Below are positions 1 to 10,945 of a stretch of DNA of 64,000 nt, piece by piece; the stretch's first letter is position 1, and each line of letters begins with the position of its first letter. The translations under genes and the position numbers were made by a program. Source of the stretch: Delphinapterus leucas (taxonomy: Eukaryota; Chordata; Mammalia; Artiodactyla; Monodontidae); NCBI RefSeq assembly GCF_002288925.2, contig NW_022098021.1:33409013-33473012 (forward strand). Direction: 5' to 3'. The notes beneath the pieces are model-generated. The model made no database searches. It saw nothing but the letters and a program-made list of their open reading frames with translations, and was not told where the DNA came from.

Positions 1-1160
1 ACACATAAACCCTGAATAGCCAAAGCAGTCTTGAGAAAGAATAAAGTTGGAGGTACCAAGCTCCCTGATTCAAACTATACTACAAAGCTACAGTAATCAA
101 AATAGTATGGTACTGGCACAAAACAGACAATAGATCAACGGAACAGAATAGAGAGCACAAAAATAAACCCATGCACCTATGGTCAATTAATATATGACAA
201 AGGAGGGAAGAATATACAATGTGGAAAAGACATCCTTTTCAATAGTGTTGGGAAAACTAGACAGCTATATGTAAAGGAATCAAGCTGGATTATTCTCTCA
301 CATCATGCACAAAAATAAACTAAATATGGATGAAACAATTAAATGTAAGACCTAAAATTATAAAACTTCTAGAAGAAAATGTAGGTAGTATCCTACTTGA
401 CTTCAGTCTCGGTAATATTCTTTTGGATTTGTCTCCCTAGGCAAGGGAAAAAAAAAAAAAATTAAAAGAATGGGACTACATCAAACTAAAAAGCTTTTGT
501 AAAGAGAAGGAAACTATCAAGAAAAAGAAAAGGCCACTGACTGAATGGAAAAATATATCTTCAAATGGTATATCTGATAAGGGGTTAATATTCAAAATAT
601 ATAAAGAACTCATACAACTTATCATCAAAAGAAAAACACAACAAAACCCAAACAACCCTATTGAAAAATGGGCAGAGGATCTAAATAGACATTTTTACAA
701 GGAAGATATACAGATGACCAACAGGCACATGAAACAATACTCATCATCAATAATCATTAGAGAAATGCAAATCAAAATCACAATGAGATATCACCTCACA
801 CCTGTCAGAAGGGCTGTTATCAAAAAGACAACAAAAAAGTGTTGGCGAGGATGTGGAGAAAAGAGAACACTTGTTCTCTATTGGTGGGGATGTAAGCTGG
901 TGGAGCCACTATGGAAAACATTATGGAGATTTCTCAAAAAATTAAAAATAGAACTATCCTATGATCAAGCAAATCTACTCCTGGGTATTTATCTGAGGAA
1001 AATCAAAGCACCAATTAGAAAAGTTATATATAAAAAAAAGGAAAAGTTATATGAGCCCCTATGTTCATTGCAGCATTATTTACAATAGCCAAAATATGGA
1101 AACAACTTAAGTGCTCATCAATAGATGAATGGATAAAGATGTGAATATATGTATAGTGGA

Positions 1161-1192
<32 letters not shown>

Positions 1193-1710
1193 AAATATAT
1201 ATATTTTTACATAATGGAATATTACTCAGCCATAAAAATGAATGAAACCTTGCCTTTTGGGAAAACATGGGTGGACCTAGAAGGTATTATGCTAAGTATA
1301 ATAAGTCAGACAGAGAAAGACAAATACTATATGATTTCACTTATATCTGGACTCTAAAAAACAAAAAAAATGAACAAACATAACAAAATGGAGACAGAGT
1401 CATAGATATAGAGAACAAGCAGGTGGTGGCCGGAGGGGAGGGAGTTGTGGGGAGGAAAGAAATAGATGAGGGAGGTTAAGAGGTACAAACGTCCAGTTGC
1501 AAAACAAATGAGTCATGGGTATAAAATGTACAGTGTGGGGAATATAGCCAATAATTACATCATATCTTTGTATGGTGACATATTGTAACTAGACTTATGG
1601 TGATCATTTTGAAAGGTATAGAAATATTGAATGACTATATTGTATAACAGGAGCTTACATGGTATTGTAGGTCAGTTATATTCAATACTTTAAAAATAAC
1701 AAACCAAACA
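1..1710 (+). mobile_element. L1 LINE, 3' part of ORF2 plus 3' UTR (decayed)
   Basis: The start of the window lies inside an L1 ORF2, read left to right. The best open piece is 714-1088 (124 codons), which carries the conserved C-terminal ORF2 text ([17 protein letters not shown], then [19 protein letters not shown]). Frame breaks occur before and after it, so it is a pseudogene. ORF2 similarity continues to about 1340 (the YYSAIKMNE-like region near 1225), followed by a 3' UTR with GGAGGGAGTTGTGGGGAGG-like G-rich text near 1430. Function in life: endonuclease and reverse transcriptase of L1. Here only the distal C-terminal part remains. The element continues left of the window. Confidence 0.9.
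1161..1188. repeat. (AT)n microsatellite inside the L1
   Basis: Fourteen AT units interrupt the ORF2 C-terminal text of the surrounding L1, with a further AT-rich stretch to about 1206. The expansion lies within what was coding sequence, so it postdates loss of function of that L1. Confidence 0.9.
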
Positions 1711-1724
1711 AACTCATGGCAAAA

Positions 1725-2098
1725 GAGCTCAGATTTGTGGTTTTCCAAGGCAGGGGTTTGGAACAGGGGGAATTAGATGAAGGTAGTCAAAAGGTACAAA
1801 CTTCCAATTATAAGATAAATAAGTACTAGGGATGTAATGTACAACATGATAAATATAATGAACACTGTTATATGTTATAATGAAAGTTATTAAAAGATTA
1901 AATTCCAAGAGTTCTCATCACAAGGGAAAATATTTTTTCTATTTCTTTAATGTTCTATCTACATGAGATAATGGATGTTCACTAAACTTATTGTGATAAT
2001 CATCATGATGTATATAAATCAAATCAGTATGCTGTACATTTATATAGTGCTGTATATCAATTACATCTCAATAAAACTGGAAAAAAAACTTTATTAAA
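1725..2098 (+). mobile_element. Second L1 3' UTR end (+)
   Basis: This segment repeats the 3' UTR theme of the preceding element (GGTACAAACTTCC, then a terminal CTCAATAAAACTGG followed by A-rich sequence at 2082-2100) but is diverged from it. It looks like a separate, 5'-truncated L1 of another subfamily, or a 3' UTR duplication of the first. It has an AATAAA and an A-tail, and no coding capacity. Confidence 0.7.
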
Positions 2099-2164
2099 AA
2101 ATCCTTAAAAAGTGTAAGTGGAGTAAACCCATAATTTTGTGTGGCTAAGAGTCTAATTATGAGA

Positions 2165-2310
2165 AGCATGAGTTTGGGCTCTAATAGAGTTAAGTTTAGA
2201 TTCTGAATCCATCAATTAATTGAATGACCTTGAGTACATAGCATCCTTCAATTTCCTTATGGGTAAAATGAGGGAAAATATCTATATCACAGATATAGTA
2301 TGAAGACATG
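2165..2310 (+). repeat. MIR SINE fragment (+)
   Basis: The order of MIR core motifs is visible: a TTGAATGACCTTGAG-like core, TTTCCTTATGGGTAAAATGAGG, then an ATATCTATATCA-type tail. It is diverged and short, consistent with the ancient mammalian MIR family. Confidence 0.65.
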
Positions 2311-3053
2311 CTCACCCAACTATTAAAAATACCACTTGGGAGAGGGTAGTCCAGAAAGCTTTCCATTTACCAAGGCATTAAGAGTACATTAGTGAGGGTT
2401 GAACAAGTGTCTTTGAAAAGCTTTGTTGTAGGTCTCTTTGTATATCAGAAAGAACAGTGGGAAAATTGCCACTGAAATAACTCCCTGTATTTGGTTGGGA
2501 TAATAGGAATTCCAGAAGTACATTTAGAAGTCAAGGGGGACAATGGTGATCTAATGGGAATAATGGGCAGGGGTCAGATGTTGGTCAGGTGGTCAGATAA
2601 GGCAAAGTGGGTATGGTTACTACAGTGAACAACAGAGCTAAAATAGTAAGAGAATGGTTTGACCATATATATTTTTGGCATTGGCTAATTAATCATACTG
2701 TCTATAGGGCTGAAATAGATGGGCAAGCTACTTGATTTGTATTTTACTTGATTTGAGTAAGTGGAAGAGCTCTAGATCTTACAAACTAGTCTGACTTTAG
2801 GCACCACAAAAGAGTGTTGCAGCCCATCAATTCTTTCCCAGATTGAGCCAGTTTATAGATCTAGCCCCTTAAATGAAGGCAAGACTGGGTCCCTTTGAGG
2901 AAGAATCCTGCTACAATGCCAAAAATTATACTGTAAATCTTTTTCCTAGCCTTTCTTAAAGGGATTGTGGTTCCTTACCTCTTGTCTGTGCACTGGGAAA
3001 GGAGATCTTACTAGACTTCATGGCTCTGAACTGACACTAATTCTTGGGTATTC
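2311..3053. other. Unassigned noncoding sequence
   Basis: I see no ORF with recognisable content, no repeat I can name and no RNA gene. Composition is ordinary AT-rich mammalian intergenic sequence. Confidence 0.6.
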
Positions 3054-3068
3054 AAAACACCTTCATGG

Positions 3069-3290
3069 GGCTTCCCTGGTGGCGCAGTGGTTGAGGGTCC
3101 ACCTGCCAATGCAGGGGACACGGGTTTGTGCCCCGGTCCGGGAAGATCCCACATGCCGCGGAGCGGCTGGGCCCGTGAGCCATGGCCGCTGGGCCTGCGC
3201 GTCCAGAGCCTGTGCTCCACAGCGGGAGGGGCCACAGCAGTGAGAGGCCCGCGTACCGCAAAAAAACCCCAACAAAACAAAACAAAATAA
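3069..3290 (+). mobile_element. CHR-type tRNA-Glu SINE (+), copy A
   Basis: Short-form cetacean SINE. It has a tRNA-like head with A-box region (TGGCGCAGTGG) and B-box region (GGTTTGTGCCCC, degenerate GGTTCGANNCC), the GGGCCCGTGAGCCATGG body, and a tail GTACCGC followed by A-rich sequence. It is flanked by a 15-bp target-site duplication with one mismatch: AAAACACCTTCATGG at 3054-3068 and AAAACACCTCCATGG at 3291-3305. Several 60-100 codon ORFs on both strands here are only translations of the SINE. Confidence 0.95.
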
Positions 3291-3305
3291 AAAACACCTC
3301 CATGG

Positions 3306-3830
3306 TCCACCTATTAGATTAAGGGCTTAAGGAGTTCATATAATTAATGGAAGTTTGGCTTGTGTCCATCTCAAAGTGGCCTCGTTGGTCCCCCAACTTA
3401 GCACATGATATTTCCTCAAGTCTGGAATGTATAGTTGGAGGAGACATACTTAGCCACTGGAAGAATCCCTACACTTGTTCCCTGACTTATGGAGAGAAGG
3501 CTGTTATGGTAGGAATGTTTACATGGAAATCACTCGAATGGTTTCTACCTTCCCAAATAGCAAACTAAAAGCTAACCTGCATTCCTGGAGGAATTGCAGA
3601 GATTTGTGCCATGATCTGAGGACTTGAAGAATGCAGGTGATTCCTACCACATCCTAATACAACTTACCTATTTGGCCTTTGCAGAGGACAGATAGATCTT
3701 GGATCTTAGAGAATGACAGAGAAATTTTATAAACTTAATCAACTGATAAGTCAAATTGTAACTGCTGTTCCAGATATGGCTTCATTACTGGAGAAAATCT
3801 TCTGGCATCTGGTTTGCAACTTGGGTGGGC
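3306..3830. other. Unassigned noncoding sequence
   Basis: No recognisable gene or repeat. A 73-codon ORF at 3347-3568 has no domain I recognise and is no longer than expected by chance. Confidence 0.55.
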
Positions 3831-4195
3831 TGTGAAACTTGGTAGGCCTACACCTACTAGTGTAGGTATTGCTGTAAAGGTATTTTGTAGGTGTGATTAA
3901 AGTCCAGAACCAGTTGATTTTAAATACAGGAGATTGTTCTAGATAAACTGGGTAGGCCTGATTCAATTAGTTGGAAGGTCTTAAGAACATAGCTGAGGCT
4001 TCCCTGTTGAAGAAAAATTCTTCCTGTGACAGCAGCCTGGGAGTTCTAGTCTGCCCTTCCCTACAGCCTGCCCTATGGACAACAGACTTGCCTAGCCAGC
4101 CTCTGTACTCATATAAGACAAAGCTTTCCATCAGTATCTTATTACGTATCTCCTACTGGTTCTGTTTCTCTGGTTCAATTCTGACTGATACAGAA
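3831..4195 (-). repeat. Ancient interspersed repeat, family B (-)
   Basis: Reverse-complemented, this matches the sequence at 36966-37420 along most of its length: a CAGAGAAAC-CAAACC start, a GGCTGGC-AAGTC middle, the AAAATCAACTGGTTCTGG/AAAGTCAACTGACTGTG block and the ATACCTTNACAG end. The two copies share order but are diverged, so this is an old family. I recognise the TCTCCAGAGAAACAGAACC motif as a common mammalian repeat but cannot assign the family name with confidence. Confidence 0.7.
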
Positions 4196-4359
4196 ATTAA
4201 TGTTGTGAATCCATTACATGTGTTAATAAATATTATCAGAAGCCGTTTGCTTTCAATAGTCAAAAACAGCAATACTCCTTCAGTGTATTTCCTCATGGTT
4301 AAAATTCTTCTCCAATTCTCTGTTATAATCCTGTCCACAGGGACCCACTTCTTCATTCC

Positions 4360-5045
4360 ACAAGACACCATGGAGCTCCACTAATTTGATGGTATCATGC
4401 TAATTGGACTAGTAAGCAGAAAGTAACAACTACTCTAGACATCTTGGTAGAACATTCAAAACAGAGTGGGAAATAACTCCCCCAGCCCCCATTCAAAACA
4501 GAGAGTAGGAAATAACTGCCCCACAGCCCAAATGTAGAGGCTTAGGAGAGTTCTAGACATCTCATGGTACATCGACATATCCCTCCCAAACTGAAGGGTA
4601 AGTTGATAGGGACATACCACAAAGATAGGGACATAGCACCTAGTGAGTCTCTTTGGATTTTGGAGGCAACATATACCTATACCTCATTTTGGCATGCTGT
4701 TCAGACTCATTGATCAAATAATCTGAAAAGCTATTAGTTTTGTGGAGCTCCAGACCAAGAGAAATTCTGCAGCTGCCACTTAGGCTTTATGATCTAATAG
4801 ATCCATTTGATGGTGCTTGAAGTAAATGTGGCAGATAGGAATGTTCTGTGGAGCCTTTGATAGGATACTACAGGTGACTCACAACATAGGCTTTTAGAAT
4901 TTCGGATCAAAGCTGTGCAACCTCCTGCAGATAACTATTTTCCTTTTGAGAAACAACTTCTAGCTTGCTACTGGTCCCTACACTTGGCTATGGGTCACCA
5001 AGATAATCATAATAAACAGCTTGCTGTCTGACTCCAGAAGGGATA
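4360..5045 (+). pseudogene. ERV-L-like (class III) endogenous retrovirus pol fragment, decayed
   Basis: The sequence resembles the reverse transcriptase to RNase H part of mammalian class III (ERV-L) pol. The catalytic-loop region lies near 4385-4410, a tract rich in TTTGGATTTTGGAGGCAACA near 4653, and the RNase H entry with CTTTTGAGAAACAACTTCT near 4945. The reading frame is broken by many stops and small indels, and 4453-4530 carries a local tandem duplication. No LTR or other retroviral gene was recognised beside it. It cannot make protein. The family assignment is by remembered nucleotide resemblance only. Confidence 0.6.
4453..4530. repeat. Imperfect tandem duplication of about 37-40 bp
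   Basis: Two copies begin CATTCAAAACAGAG at 4453 and 4490, each continuing GGAAATAACT and a C-rich end. The duplication lies in the ERV-L-like relic and adds to its frame damage. Confidence 0.85.
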
Positions 5046-6290
5046 ACACTGGATGTGTTCAGCAGGATTCTATTATCCATTGTAGGTGATTGATAGCTGA
5101 AGTAGTTGGTGAGGACAGAGTTCATATAGTAGTAGAGGAAGGACACTATAAACACTGATATGACTATGGGACTGGTTATAGAACTTGTAGAGTTATGTAT
5201 TTTCTTATTTTTACATGAATATATTTATATATACAATTAAATAATTTCTTCCCTTCTACTTGGTGATTGATTACTGTAGCAACTTCTTCTTCTACTCCTA
5301 TTAACTAATGTAAGATTTTCCTACTAACTAATATAAGATTAATAGTGGTTACTTTTATATCTCATTATTTAACTTACAAGATACCAAAGTGAGAGTGTGA
5401 CTCAGGTGGAAGAGAAATGAGTTTTACCTGAAGATGGATTAAGTATATGTATTCTCTCTGGGGAAGAGGGTTAGCAGTTTTTGGTTGTGCAATAGTTGCC
5501 TCGTATTAAGCAGAAGCATCATTTGGCCATTATCTTTACTTGAAAGTTAAGCATGGTTAAAAGTGGTATATGTGGATGCTGAGTTGAAAAGGCTGAAAAG
5601 TCCTGGATTGTGTTCTTATCAATTTAGGAGCCACATTTTCTAGAATCCCTTGTATGGCTAGATTAGAAGTGGCCAAAAGAGGAACTTGCACAAGATTTAG
5701 TAGGCAGGAGTGAATCAGAGACCATTACAGTTGGAAGGCTGTAGTGCTCAGATACTGTGATGCTCAGATGTGGAGGTGCCTGCTGGGTCTTAGCTGGTCT
5801 TCACTCTCCTCTGTTCCACATCCAGCTTGTCTTCCTAACTGCTGGCCCTGCTGACCAACAATGGCCCCAGGCCAACTACCAGATGCTTGGCTCCGAACCC
5901 ACACAGGTGGTAGTGACACAGAAACATTCACTTCCCATAGACCTCTTCATGGGCTCCTTTGTGGTTTTAATTTGGCAGGGGGAATGCTTGCCTTCTTGGA
6001 TTCCCCTGCAAGCTCCAAATTATCCACCCATACCAGCTACGCAGGCTGACTAGTAACTCTTGCTTTGGTCCTGCAAATTTCCCTTAGCACCTTCTACATA
6101 AGTGTAACTTCTAATTTCTATAGCAAATTCTTTATTCCCATATTAGTCATCATGTCTCTGCTTCACTGACTGAATCCTGAATGATTCTCTTCGAGGACAT
6201 TGGCATTGCAATTGCCCCCTCTCTCTTCGGCATCAAAAACTATCTCCTCTTTAGAAGACCATTTCGACCAGACAAGCAAAGTAGTTTTCT
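5046..6290. other. Unassigned noncoding sequence
   Basis: AT-rich with no recognised gene. A small imperfect direct repeat (CTAATGTAAGATTTTCCTA / CTAATATAAGATTAAT) occurs near 5305-5345. The 98-codon ORF at 5757-6053 has no recognisable domain and no homology I can name. Confidence 0.5.
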
Positions 6291-6299
6291 TCCATTTCT

Positions 6300-7690
6300 T
6301 CCATTTAACAAACAGTCTTAATTCCACACCGTTTTCGGCCACAACCATATTTATTTGCTCCCAGTTATTAGCGAAACTCCTTAAGACATTTTGTCTATCA
6401 TCAAATGTGTCCAATTCCTATCCTTTCTTTTCTTTGGAATTCATTTTAGTCCGGTTTCTCCCCAACATCTTCCACTGAAATTGATCTTCTCAAGTTCCCC
6501 AATGACTCCCCCATTGCTAATTTCAACAGGAAATTATAATCCCTCATATTACTTTACCCATTGATTTATCATTTGTTCCTTCTTGCAACCCTTTCTTCAT
6601 TTGGCCAAGGTCTCTCTGTCTCTATCTCTCTTTGTCTAAAACATAGACTGTTTCTTTTCCATCTGGTTTTCTGTTCCTTATCTTTCCAGATTTTATTGAT
6701 GGGGTGTCCCTGGGTTCAGTTGTTGAATTCTTTCAGTCCTTTTTACCCCCACTTCTTAGGTGAGTACATCTAGTCTAATGGCTTTCTTTACTTTCTGTGT
6801 GCTTATGTTGCCAAAGTTTAATCCTCCAGCTCAGGCCTCAACTCTCCAGAATCCTTTCTCTAGGAGGTCGCTTGACATCTTAATTTGAATGTCTGACAAG
6901 GGCTTAAACTTTTGTCCAAAACCAAATTTCTCATCTTTCCTCCCATCCCCTAAACTGTTCCTTCCACAGCCTTTTCCTTTTCAGACTTTCAGATGCTTAG
7001 CCCCAAAATATGGAGTTGTCTTTGTCTTTGTTCCTTTGCATTTCATCCCAAAGGCATTGGCAAATTCTGTTGGCTTTACCTTCAAAATACATGCAGAAGC
7101 CAAGCTCTTCTCACCACTGGTCCCAAGTTGGTCTAAATGGTCACCATATCTTGCCTCGGAAATTTCCATCAGCTCATAGGTATAATTATTCTTCTTGGTT
7201 CTGCTCTTCCCCCTCTCCTGATCTATTCTTAGGGTAGCAGCTAGAGAGAGCCTTTTAAAATGCAAGTTGAATCAAGTCAGTCTTCTGCTCCAGATTTTCC
7301 AGTAGCTTCTCATCTCATTCAGAGTAAGGCCCAAAATCTTTACAAAGTCCTACAAAATCTACTTTGTCTACCATTCTGCCCTAAAACCCCTGGTTCATTC
7401 CATTATAGCAACACTGGGCTTCATGTCATGTTTTGGAAAATGCTAAGCATACTGTTGTCTCAGGGAGTTCATACTTGTTCCTTCTTGGAATTCTCTTTCC
7501 CAGATATCAACACTGCTCACTGTCCCTCCTTCAGGTCTCTGCTCAAATGTCACTGAATCAATGAGGCCTTTCATGACCACTGTATTTAAAGATCATCTTC
7601 TTTAAAGAGCAACCTCATTCCTCCCTGCGGTTTCCTAACCCCTTTTTCTACTGTATTATTTCCTCCATAGAATGTGTGTGTGTCTGTTTG
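6300..7690 (+). pseudogene. LINE-2 (L2) ORF2 relic (+)
   Basis: A long, diverged L2 copy. Recognisable in order: CCACTGAAATTGATCTTCTCAAG at 6473, the TCTTTTTCTCTC-rich middle, GGCAAATTCTGTTGGCTTTACC near 7060, CCTTTTAAAATGCAAGTTGAATCA near 7251, and the TTCTTGGAATTCTCTTTCCCAGATAT / CAGGTCTCTGCTCAAATGTCAC pair near 7482-7552, which encodes the C-terminal tail of L2 ORF2. The parent protein is an endonuclease/reverse transcriptase of a CR1-clade LINE. Multiple frameshifts split it, and the 98-codon ORF at 7260-7556 is a surviving piece. L2 ceased activity early in mammals, so this is ancient. Confidence 0.8.
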
Positions 7691-7901
7691 TGTGTATCAA
7701 ACATCTATTATATGTACTGGAAATAATATATTCAATATTATACAGTGTATCTATTATTTTTATCACAGAACATAGGAGTATTAAAAGATGACCCCCACCC
7801 CAAGGATCTCATGCATTCCGTGTAAACTCTTCTCTGACACAATTGTTAATAGCTATTCTTGTGATAGTCACGGTTAGTCACCGCAGTGCATAACACCTTC
7901 A

Positions 7902-7993
7902 TCTCTTCCTCTTCTCTCCCCATCCCCTTTCCCTGCTTCTCTTCCTTCTCTTCCTCTTCTTCCCCCCTTCTTCTCTTCTCCTTTTTCTTTTTT
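7902..7993 (+). repeat. Polypyrimidine tract, 58 nt uninterrupted
   Basis: C/T-only from 7936 to 7993 (58 nt), extended with two purine interruptions back to about 7902. Such tracts can form intramolecular triplex (H-DNA) under torsion. That is a property of the class and is not shown here. Confidence 0.9.
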
Positions 7994-8154
7994 GCCTTTT
8001 AGTTCATTGGCAATTAGACAATAATTTATTTTTGTTTATAATTTGTCTTTCTCTTCTAGAATGTAAGCTCCCCCTCCTATAATGTATGTAGTTTCCTTCT
8101 TCCCCAAGAGGGGAAGAACTTTTTTAATAAAAATTTTTAGCGCAGTTTTATTTT

Positions 8155-9200
8155 CTTCTAGAAGTTTTATTTATTTATTTATAAAACTGAAGTATAGTCG
8201 ACATACAATATTATATTAGTTTCAGGTATACTATAGGATCCAACATTTATGTACATTAAGAATTGATCACCTTGATAAGTCTAGTGACCATCTGTCACCA
8301 TACAAAGTTATTATAATATTATTTACTATATTTCCTATGCTGTCCATTACATTCCCATGACTCATTTATTTTATAATTGGAACTTTATACCTATCTGTGA
8401 CTCCATTTCTGTTTTATTATGTTTGTTCACTTGTTTTGTTTTTTGATTCCACAAATGAGTGAAATCATACAGTATTTACCTTTCTCTATGTGCTTATTTC
8501 ACTAAGCATAGTATCTTCTAGGTCTATCCCTGTTGCCACAAATGGCAAGATTTCATCATTTTTTTATGGCTAATATTCTGTTTTATATGTATCCCATATC
8601 TTTATCTATTCACTTATCAACAGGTACTTAACGTTGCTTCCATATCTTGCCTATTGTAAATAATGCTGAAATGAACATAGCGGTGCATATGTTATTTTGA
8701 ATTAGTGTTTTTGCTTTCTTTGGAAAAATACCCAGAAGTGGAATTAGTGGATCATATGGTAATTCTATTTTTAATTTCCTGAGGAATCTCCATACTGTTT
8801 TCCATAGTGTCTGAACCAACTTACATTCCCACCAACAGTGCACAAGGGTTCCCTTTTCTCCACATCCTTGTCAACACTTATCATCTGTTGGCTTTTTGAT
8901 AATAGTCATATTGACATGTGTGAGGAGATATCTCATTGTGATTTTGATTTGCATTTCCCTGATGATAAGTGATGTTGAGTGTCTTTTTATGTGCTTGTTT
9001 CCATCTGTATGTCTTCCTTGGAAAAAAGTCCACTCAGGTCCTTTGCCCATCCTTAACTCAGATTGTTTGATTTTGAATTGTATGAATTCTAAATATATTT
9101 TGGATATTGATCTCTTATTGGGTATATCATTTGCAAACATCTCCTCCCATTCAGGAGGTTGCCTTTTCATTTTGCAGATGATTCTTTTTGCTGTGCATAA
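8155..9200 (-). mobile_element. L1 LINE, 3' UTR plus ORF2 C-terminal part (-)
   Basis: On the minus strand ORF2 text runs from about 9200 down to 8600. The piece 8871-9170 reads [20 protein letters not shown] and 8628-8843 reads WKTVWRFLRKLKIELPYDPL, followed by a 3' UTR ending near 8160. The two pieces are in different frames with stops between, so it is a dead copy, older than the 42 kb and 58 kb L1s. Confidence 0.88.
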
Positions 9201-9204
9201 AGTA

Positions 9205-9765
9205 CAGTTTTAGGTCCACAGAAAATTTGAGAAGTAGGTCCAGGGATTTATATTTGCTGCCCCCTCACAGGCATATCAACATCACTTGCCAGGGTGGAGC
9301 ATTTTTTGTAACTGATGAACCTCCATTGACACATCATTATCATTCAAAATCCATAGTTTACATTAGGGTTTATTCTTGGTGTTGCACATTTTCTATGGAT
9401 TTTGACAAATGTGTGATGACATGTATCCACTATTATAATATCACAGAGAGTAGTGTATTGTCCTAAAAATCCTCTGTGCTCTGCCTATTCATCCCTCTCT
9501 CCCCACTAATTCCTGGCAACCACTGGTCTTTTTACTTTCTCATAGTTTTGCCTTTTCCAGAATGTCATATAGTTGGAATTATACAGTATTTAGCCTTTTC
9601 AAGTTGACTTCTTTCACTTAGTAGTATGCATTTTAGGTTCCTCTATGTCTTTGTATGGCTTGATACATCATTTCTTTTTAGGGTTGAATAACATTCTATT
9701 GTCTGGATGTACCACCACAGTTTATCTCTCCATTCACCCACTGAAGGGGGAGTTTTGTTCATTGT
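9205..9765 (-). mobile_element. Older L1 3' UTR fragment (-)
   Basis: A different L1 subfamily abuts the previous one. It has the GATGAACCTCCATTGACACATCATTATCA block near 9315, CTCTGTGCTCTGCCTATTCATCC near 9472 and the TTTTGCCTTTTCCAGAATGTCATATAGTTGGAAT block near 9546, all typical of old mammalian L1 3' regions read on the minus strand. It is noncoding. Confidence 0.78.
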
Positions 9766-9769
9766 TGTA

Positions 9770-9830
9770 ATACTAGGTCCTAAAACACCACCTGGCACAT
9801 AGGAGGTGTTCAATACACATTCCTTATCCT
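9770..9830 (+). repeat. L2/MIR 3'-tail fragment (+)
   Basis: Contains CACCTGGCACATAGGAGGTGTTCAATA, the signature shared by L2 and MIR 3' ends. It is too short to choose between them. Confidence 0.55.
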
Positions 9831-9854
9831 CATTATGCAATTATTCTTTTTGTG

Positions 9855-10275
9855 AATGACATCACCCTCAAGTAAGTTGCACAATCCCGTAGTCAACTGA
9901 AACCAAATTTTGGGGAATTTGAGATTCTTCCATGTGCCCCTTCACTCTCATCCTCTCAAATCTACCTCTTGACCATCTCTTGAATTCATCCCTTTCATCC
10001 CCATTGGCAATGACATGACTCAGGCTTCATTAACTTATCCCTAAATGACACACAGTAGCCTTCTGATTTGTCTTTCTGACTCTTATTTATAATCTATGTT
10101 CCTAAAACACATACTAATGTTGATCTCTTTCTCAAAATATCCAACAGAGTAAAGTTTAAACTCATTTACAGCCATTCGCAATTTCTCCATATCCGTACTT
10201 ACAATGTGCACAACCACCTGTTCAGTCGCTCTTTTCCTAAACTTCCACCTCCTACTCTGTGTGCTCTGAGTTATT
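9855..10275 (+). repeat. L2 LINE fragment (+)
   Basis: Diverged L2 ORF2 text without an open frame: GCAATGACATGACTCAGGCTT near 10007, GTAGCCTTCTGATTTGTCTTTCTGACTC near 10057 and AGAGTAAAGTTTAAACTCATTTACAGCC near 10146 follow the order expected of L2. Confidence 0.6.
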
Positions 10276-10878
10276 TAGAGCATTCAAAGTAAGGTGTTGT
10301 TGTTTGTCAAGTCAGGAGCACTTGTGTGAGTCCTAAACTTCTCCCTGTCTTCTTTGCGGTTTCTCTATTCCTTATTTAGCTGTTTTTGAAATAATCGATT
10401 CTACTATCAATTCCGTGTTTAGGAGATGAATTACAAATTAATCATGGAGAAAAATGTGGTGCTCTTAAAATCTGAGGATGATAGTGTTGGCCTCTGTATT
10501 TCTGCAAATAGTAGCTGAGTGGCCATTTCGTTAGGTCACAGGTTAGAAGATAGAATTCTTGTAAACTCATAGAAGCTTTGTGGCTGGTACCTACAGAAGA
10601 ACTATACAAGGAAGGACTCCAGATTTTGCAGTAAGGTCGCAGTGAACACTTAGAAACTGGGCTAGTCAGTCCTTCAAATTAATCTCCATTTTAAAATGCT
10701 TATATCGTTCATCTTCCATTATTATAATACTCACCATACTCATGTCCGATTTTTATTTTTGTTTAAGTGAAGTGGAAAGAAAATTTTTGAAAAAAAATAC
10801 TTAAAAAGGACTTGAATTCTGTGTAAAAGAAAGAGAAAGGGTTTTTTATATACTATGTGCTCCCCCCCCGCTTTCTAC

Positions 10879-10881
<3 letters not shown>
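10276..10881. other. Unassigned noncoding sequence
   Basis: No gene, RNA or named repeat recognised. A short C run (10862-10869) precedes the CA repeat. Confidence 0.5.
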
Positions 10882-10914
<33 letters not shown>

Positions 10915-10930
10915 CACGTGTGCATGTGCA
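10882..10930. repeat. (CA)n / alternating purine-pyrimidine tract
   Basis: Forty-nine bases of strict purine-pyrimidine alternation: a CA run followed by CATGCACGTGTGCATGTGCA. It is a microsatellite with Z-DNA-forming composition. A 63-codon ORF over it (10857-11048) is spurious. Confidence 0.9.
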
Positions 10931-10945
10931 AGTGCACACACATAT

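Noticed and set aside
3069..3160. tRNA-like head with A and B boxes
   Set aside because: This is the tRNA-derived part of a SINE, repeated at a dozen sites, and it does not fold as a complete tRNA gene.
3011..3310. Overlapping 70-100 codon ORFs on both strands (also at 15549-15887, 38794-39178, 40268-40616, 54819-55178, 56759-57076, 61252-61541)
   Set aside because: All are translations of the CHR SINE; the same peptide text recurs at every copy.
3971..4384. 137-codon plus-strand ORF
   Set aside because: Lies across the family B repeat and the start of the retroviral relic.
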